Below, in pieces: positions 45,512 through 54,487 of a stretch of DNA of 64,000 bases. A program made the position numbers and the translations under genes. The DNA lies in assembly GCF_004339085.1 (NCBI RefSeq), contig NZ_SMFX01000001.1, forward strand, positions 2,770,573-2,834,572, read 5' to 3'. A model generated the notes under the pieces. It was given only the letters and a program-made list of their open reading frames with translations. It was not told the DNA's origin and did not search any database. Numbering within the stretch: the stretch's first letter is position 1; each line of letters starts with the position of its first letter. This DNA is from Thiogranum longum (GTDB lineage: Bacteria > Pseudomonadota > Gammaproteobacteria > DSM-19610).

Positions 45512-47264
45512 GATATGAAAACTCTACTTCAAGCTGATCCAGTAATAGCCCGATCCTTTTCCTCACATCCTCCAATCTCATCGGATCCCGGGTATAGACC
45601 TTACGACTACGTATTTCTCCTTTTACTGTTATCTCCAATTCTTCTAATTTTTTACGCAGCATATCTCTTTGGACAGAACCTTCTACTTCATCTGCCAGAA
45701 GGCGAATCTTCCAGGACTCCATTAGTTTCAGATATTCATAGTCCTCTAGCCCATCCCTGAATACTTCCCATCGCATAGATGGGACTAAAATCTCCTTATC
45801 ACCATCCCTGCGTGGATAAACGACCCATGCATCTCCTGGCGGGTACTTTCCATACTGAACTCTATGCCAAGGGCTTTCTCCAGACGGGCCATACCAGAAG
45901 TTATATGCATAATGAAGGTAACCTGACACGCCCATACGCCAATTCAACCATGGAATTATTCGCATTTTAATCAAGGGATAATCGATGAACCTGTTAGGCA
46001 TTCTCCCTCTGGGCTTGAATCCAGCGGTATACCACCACCGCCCCCACTTCTTTCCAATACCGTTCCTTTCCTTGCTGAGCGGTGCAACCATATTGGTAAC
46101 AGGTATATCCATCATACCTTTACGATCTGATGCTGATAAATGTGTAGCATCTATTATGGGTACATCCGGCATTTCCTCACGCACTATTTCAGCAATCTCA
46201 CGGTATATTCTTACCTGACTACCTCTCATCTCGTCACCGACATGCTGCATATAGTGGCCCTGCAGTTTGAGCTTGCGATTTTCTTCATTAATCGCATTCA
46301 AGATACTTCTGAGGTAGCGCTTATCTTCATAAGTCAAATCATCCCCAGCTAGAATTTTTATTTTTTCACCTGAAGCCACATCATAAATGTTATGTGCTTT
46401 TGCGTGAGCCAGTGGATAACCCTCGAAATTCTCTATACCTTGCTTTCTGAATATTTCTATCCATCTTTCATAGTCGGTAAAGTCGAATCTGTACTTACCC
46501 ATTTCATCCTTTGTTGTTTTAATCAAACTAAGGTAGACGAATGAAATATCAACTCTATGCTTTGACTGATCCTGCGCTATCGCTTCGACCACTTGCCAGA
46601 ATTTCCTGCTGCCCTTCTTAGTATTGTATCGTTTCACTATTTGCGGAACGTGTGTCCACATACTCACATGTAAACCAGGTTTTTTCGGCAGCGCGAACGA
46701 CCAGACATGAAGCCGCACAGGAATCTTGTAGGCACTGGTCCCGACCGTTAACGAAGCCTCCCCTCTATATGTACCCCCACGAGTACCATCCGGGATATAG
46801 CAACTGACCCAGACCGAATTCACAACTTTTCTGGAATTTTCAGTAAAAAGTGGGAGCGGATCCGGATACCAGCCGGGAGCCTTACCATCCAACTCATTTG
46901 CCGGAGTCCGGCTTGTATTTCTCTCAACATATACATACTCAGGTGCACGAGCTAGACAGTTACCTGCCTTGTAGATACTATCACCACCTATATGCTTGAG
47001 GTCGCCGAAATCTATCGATGTAATTCCAGCATTATTTGAGTCTGTTAACAGTAGCTGTACGCTTTCATACTCATTACGTGCCGCCCAAATCTCTATCAGG
47101 GGTTTACCGCTCCCCGCAGCAACCGATCCCATAAACAATCTGGTCATCGAACTAGCCACTTCCAGGCGGATCTCTGCAGAAACTGTACCAACATGTGCTG
47201 ACATTGCACTCAGTGTAGTTAACACCAGTACAAATAAATTTACCAGTATACCTTGATAACACAA
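45504..47264 (-). CDS. Secreted DUF4091/GH123-like protein
   Basis: About 586 residues. The N-terminus has a signal peptide (ILVNLFVLVLTTLSAMSA region). The C-terminal half has WRMGVSGYLHYAYNFW, GKYPPGDAWVVYP and MRWEVFRDGLEDYEYL, blocks shared by DUF4091 and GH123-type hydrolase-like proteins. It probably acts on a glycan in the periplasm or outside, perhaps trimming the polymer. The start is a TTG at 47264, because the signal peptide needs residues upstream of the first ATG (47204). It is coupled to the flippase gene downstream. Confidence 0.85.
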   Translation of the reverse strand: MCYQGILVNLFVLVLTTLSAMSAHVGTVSAEIRLEVASSMTRLFMGSVAAGSGKPLIEIWAARNEYESVQLLLTDSNNAGITSIDFGDLKHIGGDSIYKAGNCLARAPEYVYVERNTSRTPANELDGKAPGWYPDPLPLFTENSRKVVNSVWVSCYIPDGTRGGTYRGEASLTVGTSAYKIPVRLHVWSFALPKKPGLHVSMWTHVPQIVKRYNTKKGSRKFWQVVEAIAQDQSKHRVDISFVYLSLIKTTKDEMGKYRFDFTDYERWIEIFRKQGIENFEGYPLAHAKAHNIYDVASGEKIKILAGDDLTYEDKRYLRSILNAINEENRKLKLQGHYMQHVGDEMRGSQVRIYREIAEIVREEMPDVPIIDATHLSASDRKGMMDIPVTNMVAPLSKERNGIGKKWGRWWYTAGFKPRGRMPNRFIDYPLIKMRIIPWLNWRMGVSGYLHYAYNFWYGPSGESPWHRVQYGKYPPGDAWVVYPRRDGDKEILVPSMRWEVFRDGLEDYEYLKLMESWKIRLLADEVEGSVQRDMLRKKLEELEITVKGEIRSRKVYTRDPMRLEDVRKRIGLLLDQLEVEFSYRE

Positions 47265-47278
47265 AACACAACTACTCG

Positions 47279-48070
47279 TTAACTCAAGAGACCATGCTTT
47301 AGGAAGTACTTGGCCATACTAGTCAGATGGTAACGAACATGCGGCGAACTAAAACGTTTCAGCCCACCTTTCAGACTATCATGTTGAGCATCATGACATA
47401 CAGTAGTTACTGGCGCATAAACGACTCTCCACCCGCCATTCAGGAATCTCTTGCACCAATCAACATCCTCCATATACAGAAAGAATCGTTCGTCCATTTT
47501 ACCTACGTCATCTATAGCAGCTTTTCTGACCAGAATTGCTCCTCCTGACAGCCACTCAACATCACGGCAACTATCATGAGAAAAATCTTCCATCAGATAT
47601 CTTCTCTTTTCTTTCTTGGCACCAGGTAATTTCCGCAGAGCTGTCCTGACAAAAAACAACGTCCACGGCCGGGGAAACCGGCGGCAAGATGGCTGGATAC
47701 TACCATCACCGTAAATAACACGAGGACCAATTGCCGCTATATCGCCTTCATCATTCATCATACCAAGAAGGCCAGACATATTACTGTCGAGCAAGCGGCA
47801 GTCAGGGTTAAATACAAATACATATGGAGCCTTGCATTCACGCAGCGCCCTGTTAACACCGCCTGCATAACCTCTATTCCTGTCATTCGAAATCAGGCGT
47901 ATAGATTCGAACTTGGTTCTGTATTCGTGCAGTACGCTCTCCTCGTATTCGGAGTTACTAATTACAATGCACTCCCATTCAAGGTCTGCTAAATATTCTC
48001 TCAGGGTTGGCAGGCATCCGTCGATCTGGTCCATGCAATGGTATTCAACGATGACGATGGATAAATCCAT
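47279..48070 (-). CDS. GT2-family glycosyltransferase (rhamnosyltransferase-like)
   Basis: A 263-residue GT-A enzyme of the WbbL type. It begins MDLSIVIVEYHC and has the DRNRGYAGGVNRAL block, the DxD-like FVFNPDCRL and the catalytic region FLYMEDVDWCKRF. WbbL-type enzymes often use dTDP-rhamnose, which rfbABCD in this window can provide; that donor is inferred. Confidence 0.9.
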   Translation of the reverse strand: MDLSIVIVEYHCMDQIDGCLPTLREYLADLEWECIVISNSEYEESVLHEYRTKFESIRLISNDRNRGYAGGVNRALRECKAPYVFVFNPDCRLLDSNMSGLLGMMNDEGDIAAIGPRVIYGDGSIQPSCRRFPRPWTLFFVRTALRKLPGAKKEKRRYLMEDFSHDSCRDVEWLSGGAILVRKAAIDDVGKMDERFFLYMEDVDWCKRFLNGGWRVVYAPVTTVCHDAQHDSLKGGLKRFSSPHVRYHLTSMAKYFLKHGLLS

Positions 48071-48074
48071 ACAA

Positions 48075-48560
48075 TTAACCCCGCCCTGTCACTTTCAATG
48101 CCGAACAGACAGCTTCACGTACAATCTCAGGAATTCGTGACGCCATAGCATCTGGAACAACAAAATCAGACGCTCCATTGATAGCATGATCAAGCATCTC
48201 CACCTCGTACAGGGCAATAACCTTACCCTCCTGTGCGAGCGCATCTACCAGCTCGGCCTGATCATCCTGGCATTCACCGAATTCCCGCATCCTTGGAACT
48301 GCTATCGTTGGTTTTTTGGCCGCAAGGCTGTCGCGTATACTGCCAAATCCACCCTGTGTAACCACAATCCTCGCCTCACTGATCCACTGCTCTATCTGCC
48401 GGTGCGGCACAAAGTCGTGACATTTGATATTATCTGTATTACAGCCAGTATGTCCGGCCTGCACAACGACCTCTTCATCATGCTCTCCTGCCCATTTATC
48501 GACTGCATACAGCAATCGTAAAAAAGGGTACGGATTGGTGCCGAGCATGACCAGAATCAC
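48075..48560 (-). CDS. Alg13/PssE-like glycosyltransferase subunit
   Basis: 161 residues, the donor-binding half of a split GT28-type enzyme (Alg13/PssE/EpsF-like). It starts VILVMLGTNPYPFLRLL and contains VVTQGGFGSIRDSLAAKKPTIAVPR. The GTG at 48560 overlaps the stop of the partner gene (GTGA), a better start than 48614, which would overlap it by 58 bases. It should pair with the Alg14-like protein upstream. Confidence 0.87.
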   Translation of the reverse strand: MILVMLGTNPYPFLRLLYAVDKWAGEHDEEVVVQAGHTGCNTDNIKCHDFVPHRQIEQWISEARIVVTQGGFGSIRDSLAAKKPTIAVPRMREFGECQDDQAELVDALAQEGKVIALYEVEMLDHAINGASDFVVPDAMASRIPEIVREAVCSALKVTGRG

Positions 48561-49000
48561 AGTAACGGCCCGCCATAAACCGCCCCGGGGTAATGCTTGA
48601 GAAGCGACTTCCATTGCACAATAAACAGGTCCGCAAACCGGTAAACGATTTTCCCGGTTCTCGACGGTGTCATGATACGAGCGCCGGTTTCAATATATAT
48701 CAGCTTGCTACCACCAAGTTTTGCCAGCAGACATGTCATAAGGGCAATACCTGCACCATTGCTGATAACTACAGGAGGGCGCTTTTCGAGAAATATTTTT
48801 AATGACTGCCAGAAGTTTTTAAGGTACAGCAAAACGCTGACATGTGGGTCAACGACATAGCATACCTCCTCTCCCTGCAGAGTAGATCTCACATGCGGCT
48901 CATCAAATGTGATGAAATAACGCTCGACATCCAGCCCACTGGTTGCAACGAGCATCTCTGCCAGATGACCACCTGATGAACATACAATACAAATACTCAT
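48557..49000 (-). CDS. Alg14/PssD-like glycosyltransferase subunit
   Basis: 147 residues with the Alg14 start ICIVCSSGGHLAEML and the membrane-associated VVISNGAGIALMTCLLAKL and IYIETGARI blocks. It anchors the Alg13-like subunit to the membrane and forms the acceptor half of the enzyme. It overlaps neighbours on both sides by 4 bases. Confidence 0.88.
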   Translation of the reverse strand: MSICIVCSSGGHLAEMLVATSGLDVERYFITFDEPHVRSTLQGEEVCYVVDPHVSVLLYLKNFWQSLKIFLEKRPPVVISNGAGIALMTCLLAKLGGSKLIYIETGARIMTPSRTGKIVYRFADLFIVQWKSLLKHYPGAVYGGPLL

Positions 49001-49698
49001 GAGATAGTTTCACCCAGAATATTGGCCCTGAATGTTTTCCTGAACTCTCCAAACGGTACTGTCCTGGCATAATTCCTTTCAATAATCCCCTCCGGGTCTA
49101 CAAAAATAACGGGAACCTCATCAGCATTCATTTTCCGCAGTGTTTCTTCAAGACTGAATGCATAGAGGTCCAGCGGAAACCAGTGGATGAGTGCCCTGAA
49201 ACGTTCGAGAAAACAGTAATGAGCAGCCTGGAATCTTTGCAGAATATTGTCTTTCAGCACAAAACGTATATCGATATCCGATGTTTCCCTATAGCAGCCT
49301 TTAGAGAGGCTTCCGTAGGAAGCTGCAGCCGCCAGATATGGCCGGCCCTGTATTCTTCGCTCCAGACCCTCAATATACTGAATGAAGCGGTGTGGATCAT
49401 TCTTTCCGATATCGATGTGCATTAACAGTGCAACCGGCTGGCAATTAATGATCCAGTTTGTGGTGTGCGCAAGCAACAGCGCAACAATCACATCACCAAT
49501 ACCGGGGTCCTGAAAAAAGATAAAAATAAACAATACAGTCAACACCAGATCCAGTAACAACTTGTAGATTATCTCAATCGGATTCATATAAAGCATACCC
49601 TGGAGCACCCAGTTGGACAGCACACGCCCTGGTTTCGATTGAAATAACCGCACCAGTAACGGGTTACTTACAAAATCAGGCAGTTTTTTTCTTTTCAT
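48997..49698 (-). CDS. Membrane-anchored nucleotidyltransferase-fold protein
   Basis: 233 residues. Residues about 42-62 and 68-92 look like membrane helices. The C-terminal half has ASYGSLSKGCYRETSDIDIRFV, a GS...DxD nucleotidyltransferase-fold signature with Gly129-Ser130 and Asp141/Asp143. It lies between the Alg14-like gene and a thymidylate-kinase-like gene with ATGA overlaps at both ends, so the four are tightly coupled. Substrate unknown; possibly transfer of a phospho-group or nucleotide to a lipid-linked glycan (inference). Confidence 0.72.
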   Translation of the reverse strand: MKRKKLPDFVSNPLLVRLFQSKPGRVLSNWVLQGMLYMNPIEIIYKLLLDLVLTVLFIFIFFQDPGIGDVIVALLLAHTTNWIINCQPVALLMHIDIGKNDPHRFIQYIEGLERRIQGRPYLAAAASYGSLSKGCYRETSDIDIRFVLKDNILQRFQAAHYCFLERFRALIHWFPLDLYAFSLEETLRKMNADEVPVIFVDPEGIIERNYARTVPFGEFRKTFRANILGETIS

Positions 49699-50345
49699 TT
49701 CCCTACACCAACCTTTTCTGCAACAGTGTTCAGCAATTCTTCCAGCCCAAGATCATTTCTCACTTCAGATAATCCGAATTTCTCCGGCAAATTCTCGTAT
49801 AGGCGAAAGCGGGTACTAAAATTCCTGTCTACCCTGGACTCCGGCCTGGCTCCCAGCACCTTTTTTTCCTGTCGCAAAATCGGTAAAACAAGACTCCCTT
49901 CCGGCAAAAGACGAAGGAAGGCCTTTCCTATGTGGGTCTTTTCAAGATTTTCGATACCCGTATCAATCATAAGGTCGATAAGGATATCGTAAATGTACCG
50001 GTCCAGGAGTATGACCTTCCTGGCATTTCCGGCCCCTTTACCCAGGTAGAGATACCTGACGCGTAATGCGTCCAGGTACTGAAGGTAAACAAATAGCCAT
50101 GCTATAACCCTGGACCTGTAGAACTCGTGATATCCAACCCTGATTCCGTTCACATACTCGTAGCGTGTCAATCCCGTCAGCCGGCAAAATGCGAGTAAGG
50201 GTTTCGTGAACACGTGATTAAAGCGCAGCCAGCGGACATCCACATCGTAGCCCTGCTCTCCAAGCTTTTCGGCCAGCCACTCCACTACTGTAGTCTTGCC
50301 TGAACCGTCAATACCGCTTACGTTAATGATTCGGGGAACATTCAT
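49695..50345 (-). CDS. Thymidylate-kinase-like P-loop kinase
   Basis: 216 residues with Walker A GIDGSGKTT (residues 11-19), a DRYIYDILID segment like the DR(Y/H) motif of dTMP kinases, and a charged C-terminal region. It is unlikely to be the housekeeping dTMP kinase given its position inside a glycan operon and its sequence differences. It overlaps the upstream glycosyltransferase by 23 bases and the nucleotidyltransferase gene by 4. It may phosphorylate a sugar or lipid carrier. Confidence 0.75.
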   Translation of the reverse strand: MNVPRIINVSGIDGSGKTTVVEWLAEKLGEQGYDVDVRWLRFNHVFTKPLLAFCRLTGLTRYEYVNGIRVGYHEFYRSRVIAWLFVYLQYLDALRVRYLYLGKGAGNARKVILLDRYIYDILIDLMIDTGIENLEKTHIGKAFLRLLPEGSLVLPILRQEKKVLGARPESRVDRNFSTRFRLYENLPEKFGLSEVRNDLGLEELLNTVAEKVGVGK

Positions 50346-51549
50346 CAGAAACTTGATTCTCCAGCCTTTCCACCATCCGGTAGACTTCGTCCCAGTCGGG
50401 ATAATCCTTCATAAATTTACGGGCAGATCTGGACAAATCCTGGTAATCAACAGTTTTGTCCACAATACTTTTCATTGCCTCCGCAAGCTGCAGATCATCC
50501 ATGGATTCGACTACCAGGCCCCGGCCCTCCACAAGTTCAGGTATACCATCAACCCGTGTGCCAATAACGGGCTTTTCACGTGCCAATGCTTCCAGAATAG
50601 CTATCGGGACGTCTGATGGAACGACAACGAAAGGAAGCACTACCACATCACATGCTTCAATATGCGCCCAGACCTGCTCACGGTCGAGCCACCCGCCTAT
50701 AATTTTGACCCTTCCCTCTAAACCAAGACTTCTGAATTTTTCCCTGTAGTTATTTACCGTTGTTTTGTCCGCACCGCGTGCTAGCACCACAAGGCAGGCA
50801 TCCGTTCTATTTGCTGCAATACGCGAAAAGGCCTTTATCAGAACATCTATACCACGTATTTTCCGTACCGCACCCATGTAGGAAAAAACAAGCGCACTCC
50901 CCCCGAAACCATACTGCTTACGCACCTCGTTTATATTCTCCCCAGGTACAGACTTCCTGTCTTCCGGGTCAATTCCGACGGGTACGACATCAATTCTTTC
51001 TTTCTCAAGGCCCGACTCAACCAGTATTTTTCTGTTGGATTGGCTCTGAACGATCACCCTTCTTATATATGGCTGCATCAGCAGTCTGACAAACATAAAG
51101 CGGGGAATCCCTCGCTGCTGAATCAACGCTTTTAACTCGATCCACGGCACACCGCTCAGTCCCGCCCTGACCAACAATGCCCATGGATACAATGGGCAGG
51201 TAATCAAGGCTGTTATTCGGCACCCAAGTTTTTTCCATGCACGGTAATAAATGATTGATCTGGGCGTTACACTCCACCACACCCGATCTGCCCCAAGACT
51301 ATTAATATAGCGAACCAGTGAGCTCATGCGCCTGACTGACAGAAGCCTGGTACTGACCACTGTAAGGTTTTCTGACCAGGCCTCTTCGTATTCAGCGCCA
51401 GATGCATCTGTAATCAAGATAACTCTTCCATTATTACTCATGCGCACTGCCAGCTCATAAAGGTACCGCCAAGGCTGAAGCCTGATTGTTTCCCTGCTTA
51501 TTCCATGCGCCACAAACACGATGACCGGGAGAGGCATGTCATTTTTCAT
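50323..51549 (-). CDS. GT4-family glycosyltransferase
   Basis: A 408-residue GT-B enzyme with donor-domain blocks FSYMGAVRKIRGIDVLI and the E-x7-E region PSDVPIAILEALAREKPVIG. Its start overlaps the upstream glycosyltransferase gene by 11 bases. It is one of four GT4 genes in the island (40659, 41786, 50323, 51539). Confidence 0.9.
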   Translation of the reverse strand: MKNDMPLPVIVFVAHGISRETIRLQPWRYLYELAVRMSNNGRVILITDASGAEYEEAWSENLTVVSTRLLSVRRMSSLVRYINSLGADRVWWSVTPRSIIYYRAWKKLGCRITALITCPLYPWALLVRAGLSGVPWIELKALIQQRGIPRFMFVRLLMQPYIRRVIVQSQSNRKILVESGLEKERIDVVPVGIDPEDRKSVPGENINEVRKQYGFGGSALVFSYMGAVRKIRGIDVLIKAFSRIAANRTDACLVVLARGADKTTVNNYREKFRSLGLEGRVKIIGGWLDREQVWAHIEACDVVVLPFVVVPSDVPIAILEALAREKPVIGTRVDGIPELVEGRGLVVESMDDLQLAEAMKSIVDKTVDYQDLSRSARKFMKDYPDWDEVYRMVERLENQVSDECSPNH

Positions 51550-52684
51550 TTGCGATCAGGTCCAGGCCTTCTTCAAACCGATCTACATTTTTCTCTGAAT
51601 AGTTCTGCTCGACATACTCCCTGTTTCTTTTACCCAGGTCTTTTCTCAACTCCGGATTTTCTATCAGTTTCCTTAGCGCCGAAGCCAGCTGCCCGGAAGA
51701 CCGCTCATCAACAATAATCTGGTCTACAATTTCATCGATTGCCCCGCATCGTGTTGCCACCACAGGGAGCCCGCAAGCCATGCCCTCCATAAGCACAACG
51801 GGTATACCCTCTGCGCCCTCCCTTTGAGTCGTAATGGATGGCACGCAAAGTATATCGACACTCTGGTACAGGAAACGCAGTTCTTCCTGATTCATTTTGC
51901 TGAATATTGTCACCCGGTCAGAAACGCGAAGCTCCTCTGCCAGGTGCTGAAGATCCATGTCACCAAACCCGACAAAACAGAAATGCGCATCCACATCCTG
52001 TAATTTTCCAATCGCTTCGAGCAGGTACTGAAACCCCTTCCGCTCTGTAAATCGCCCGACTGAAAGAATATTTACCCTGCTTACAGGCCTGTAGAGCGAC
52101 ACATCGACAAACAGTCGATTCAGATGTATCCGGCTCTCATCCACGCCATAATCATTTTTAAGCAGGTCATACCATTTTCGGGAAATAGGAAAGACACCAT
52201 CACAATAACGGACAGCCTTTCTGAACAACGATGGGTTTGGGTTCGTGTAGAACTCTGCAGCATGTATTGTTACGGAAAGGGGAAGATTTGTCAGTTTCTT
52301 GCAGAAGTAGCCGACAAACAGCTTGTGATCGCCATGATGACAGTGGATCTGCGCAATATTATTACGCTTCATCACGGGCGCATAATCGAGTGCAAATACC
52401 AGGTCTACCAGAGCACGGTCTCTGGCAGCTTCGACAAGCAACCCCGGGTGCAGCAATGCCCGTAACGCGATAATCGGGGATCTGATAAGCAATTCAAGGG
52501 GCGTCAGGGTTCTGAATGACCAGTCTTCTTTAGGTCCAAATACATCACCCTTTCGGTATTTTGTGGCAAAAAGGAACAACTTTCGTCCTTTGTTAAACAA
52601 CGCATCAATTTCCCGATAAACAAATGTTTCAAGGCCCGCCCCCATCGGAACTATATATGCGATTGTTTTTTTATTCTCTGCCAT
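51539..52684 (-). CDS. GT4-family glycosyltransferase (colanic-acid type)
   Basis: A 381-residue GT-B enzyme. It starts IAYIVPMGAGLETFVYREI, as in WcaL/EpsD-like enzymes, has IHCHHGDHKLFVGYF, donor block LSVGRFTERKGFQYLL and E-x7-E region AEGIPVVLMEGMACGLPVV. It follows the sulfotransferase at 52699 by 14 bases. Confidence 0.92.
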   Translation of the reverse strand: MAENKKTIAYIVPMGAGLETFVYREIDALFNKGRKLFLFATKYRKGDVFGPKEDWSFRTLTPLELLIRSPIIALRALLHPGLLVEAARDRALVDLVFALDYAPVMKRNNIAQIHCHHGDHKLFVGYFCKKLTNLPLSVTIHAAEFYTNPNPSLFRKAVRYCDGVFPISRKWYDLLKNDYGVDESRIHLNRLFVDVSLYRPVSRVNILSVGRFTERKGFQYLLEAIGKLQDVDAHFCFVGFGDMDLQHLAEELRVSDRVTIFSKMNQEELRFLYQSVDILCVPSITTQREGAEGIPVVLMEGMACGLPVVATRCGAIDEIVDQIIVDERSSGQLASALRKLIENPELRKDLGKRNREYVEQNYSEKNVDRFEEGLDLIANEK

Positions 52685-52698
52685 GATCTATCAACCGG

Positions 52699-53655
52699 TC
52701 AGGGTTTACGTGGTTTATCGTATGTGAAATATTCCAGTGAAGTTTTGGCTATATCTGAAATATCTTCTATCTGCCGCCTTGTCAGCCTTTCGATCTGGTT
52801 CCGGTTTACATCAGCCTTGAAATGGTCCATGAATTTCTCTATCGGGTACCAGATGAGCCCTTCCTGGTCCTGTTCATATGTGTAGGTATGCCCGCCATCT
52901 TTCCCGACTGTCTTTTTATTTTCGAGTCTCACCTTCCTGATCTGCCCGACATCCAGCCCGGCATAGCCGAAAATCTGTTCAAACACATCTCTCGGCGACT
53001 CCAACAGATCCTCGAACCTGAAAATGTGATAATTGGGTATTTTTTTCGAGTCGGCAATAATGCGCTGACACCCTCTTTCATAATCCTGTGCTATTTTCGC
53101 AAGTGACACGCCACGCCGGATATGTCCTTCGCACATCGCATAACCATTCCTGACCAGGGCGATAAAGGTTGCATCGGGATACATTCGTGCGAGGTCGTTT
53201 GACAAACAAACAAGGCCGCCAAGATTTTTACTCAATAAACGTGACCGGGCAATCTCCTCATCGGTATACCTGACCCCTTCCGACTTGTAACAATTCTGTG
53301 TTGGTCCTCGCGCCTTGAGTTTCTCATCAAACAGCACTTTATCAATGCACTGCATTGCGCGCTTTGAAAGGGCTTTACGGTCCTCCCATAAATCCAGCGA
53401 GAACACATCCTGTCTTTGTGCCGCAAGCACCGGCAAGTAATTCCAGAGTTTTGATAAAACGACTGACGCCGGTTCCTTGAACCTTCGCGGAAACCCCTTG
53501 CCTTTGAAGACCTCCTGTATTTCTCCACGTGGCGAGCAGACTTCCGGATGTGAACGCAGCAGGTTCAGTACGATATTCGTACCGCCGTGCTGAAATCCCA
53601 GAATAAAAATCGGCCTCTTGTTTAACACGCGTGTTTTCCAGCCATTCCAGCGCAA
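52699..53655 (-). CDS. Sulfotransferase (5 of 5)
   Basis: A 318-residue sulfotransferase with a less usual PAPS loop, LGFQHGGTNIVLNLL (residues 19-33), in place of the PRSGTT form, and 3'-phosphate block FIALVRNGYAMCEG. The HGGT loop occurs in some Sulfotransfer_3 proteins, so it may be active. The start is uncertain: TTG 53655 or GTG 53628, both just before the KRPIFILG strand. It is first in the long minus-strand operon running to 37915. Confidence 0.82.
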   Translation of the reverse strand: MRWNGWKTRVLNKRPIFILGFQHGGTNIVLNLLRSHPEVCSPRGEIQEVFKGKGFPRRFKEPASVVLSKLWNYLPVLAAQRQDVFSLDLWEDRKALSKRAMQCIDKVLFDEKLKARGPTQNCYKSEGVRYTDEEIARSRLLSKNLGGLVCLSNDLARMYPDATFIALVRNGYAMCEGHIRRGVSLAKIAQDYERGCQRIIADSKKIPNYHIFRFEDLLESPRDVFEQIFGYAGLDVGQIRKVRLENKKTVGKDGGHTYTYEQDQEGLIWYPIEKFMDHFKADVNRNQIERLTRRQIEDISDIAKTSLEYFTYDKPRKP

Positions 53656-54001
53656 TCATCACCATTTCCGGAGTGACACATTGCACACAATTGTTTGTTA
53701 TTTACATCAACAATCCGCGGATGTCGGTAGTTTTTACACAATTTAACACATCAAATCGCACTTTGGCACTCCGGCCACCCTTCACCCATCTTAAAATTAT
53801 GAGAAAAATCTGTAGTTTCATGTAACTACCATCATAACCGTCAAAATAATAGCCGCAAATTCTTACAGTTATAATGCCAAGCAGAACCTTTGCCGTGACA
53901 ATTTTTACTGTATAATGCGCCGATATTACAAATACAAGTATAAGAATCTGTAAGCGTACAAACTCCCGGATGAAGTGCGCCTGCACAAAGGCATCAGTCG
54001 G
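53656..54001. other. Intergenic region with candidate plus-strand promoter
   Basis: About 345 AT-rich bases between the divergent sulfotransferase and the Tat-lipoprotein gene. A TATAAT box at 53911-53916, with TTGCCG at 53890-53895 (15-base spacer), could drive the plus-strand gene. Minus-strand ORFs here lack family features and are not called. Confidence 0.5.
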
Positions 54002-54469
54002 ATGATCAAGGATTTTGGCCGCCGCGCCTTCATTAAAAAAACGCTTACCTTGTTATCAGGGCTGTCGATGTACGGCTGTGGAGGTGGCTCCGGTTCTTCG
54101 GGGACAACCCCGGCTCCGTCTCCAACACCTGCGCCCACTCCTCCGGCTTTTCTCGTACATCCTTCAGACCAGACTGCCGTCAAGGGAGACATTGCAACAT
54201 TCGAGACACTCGCTTCCGGTGCAGAGCCGCTTTTCTATCAATGGCAGCGAAATGGCCTGGATATTCCGGGTGCAACAGGTCTTACTTACACCACATCACC
54301 CACAGCACTCGGTGATGATGCAGTCTTTAGCGTAATCGCCACTAACAGCGCAGGCAGCGTAACCAGCCTTGATGCCCAACTGACTGTTCTTCCACCAAAG
54401 ATTACTGCTGATTCAACAAGTGTAACAGTTGATTCAACCTTGCTGACCGTCGACAACAGCCTGATATAG
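54002..54469 (+). CDS. Tat-signal lipoprotein with Ig-like domain, probably truncated
   Basis: 155 residues. The N-terminus has a twin-arginine motif GRRAFIKKTLTLLSG followed by a lipobox-like MYGC, so it is probably exported by Tat and lipidated. A Gly/Ser/Pro/Thr linker precedes one Ig-like domain (HPSDQTAVKGDIATFE to LDAQLTVL). It then ends abruptly in DSTLLTVDNSLI. Related proteins usually carry a catalytic or anchor domain after such Ig repeats, so this may be a 3'-truncated remnant. It converges with rfbB, 18 bases away. The ATG at 54002 is preferred to GTG 53975. Confidence 0.72.
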   Translation: MIKDFGRRAFIKKTLTLLSGLSMYGCGGGSGSSGTTPAPSPTPAPTPPAFLVHPSDQTAVKGDIATFETLASGAEPLFYQWQRNGLDIPGATGLTYTTSPTALGDDAVFSVIATNSAGSVTSLDAQLTVLPPKITADSTSVTVDSTLLTVDNSLI

Positions 54470-54487
54470 CCGGTATCAACAACATGA

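Noticed and set aside
49695-50345. Housekeeping dTMP kinase (tmk)
   Set aside because: The P-loop matches, but the rest of the sequence and the operon position in a glycan cluster argue for a specialised kinase.
53702-53986. Minus-strand 94-codon open frame in the 53.7-54 kb gap
   Set aside because: It has no domain, is AT-rich and overlaps the promoter region of the plus-strand lipoprotein gene.
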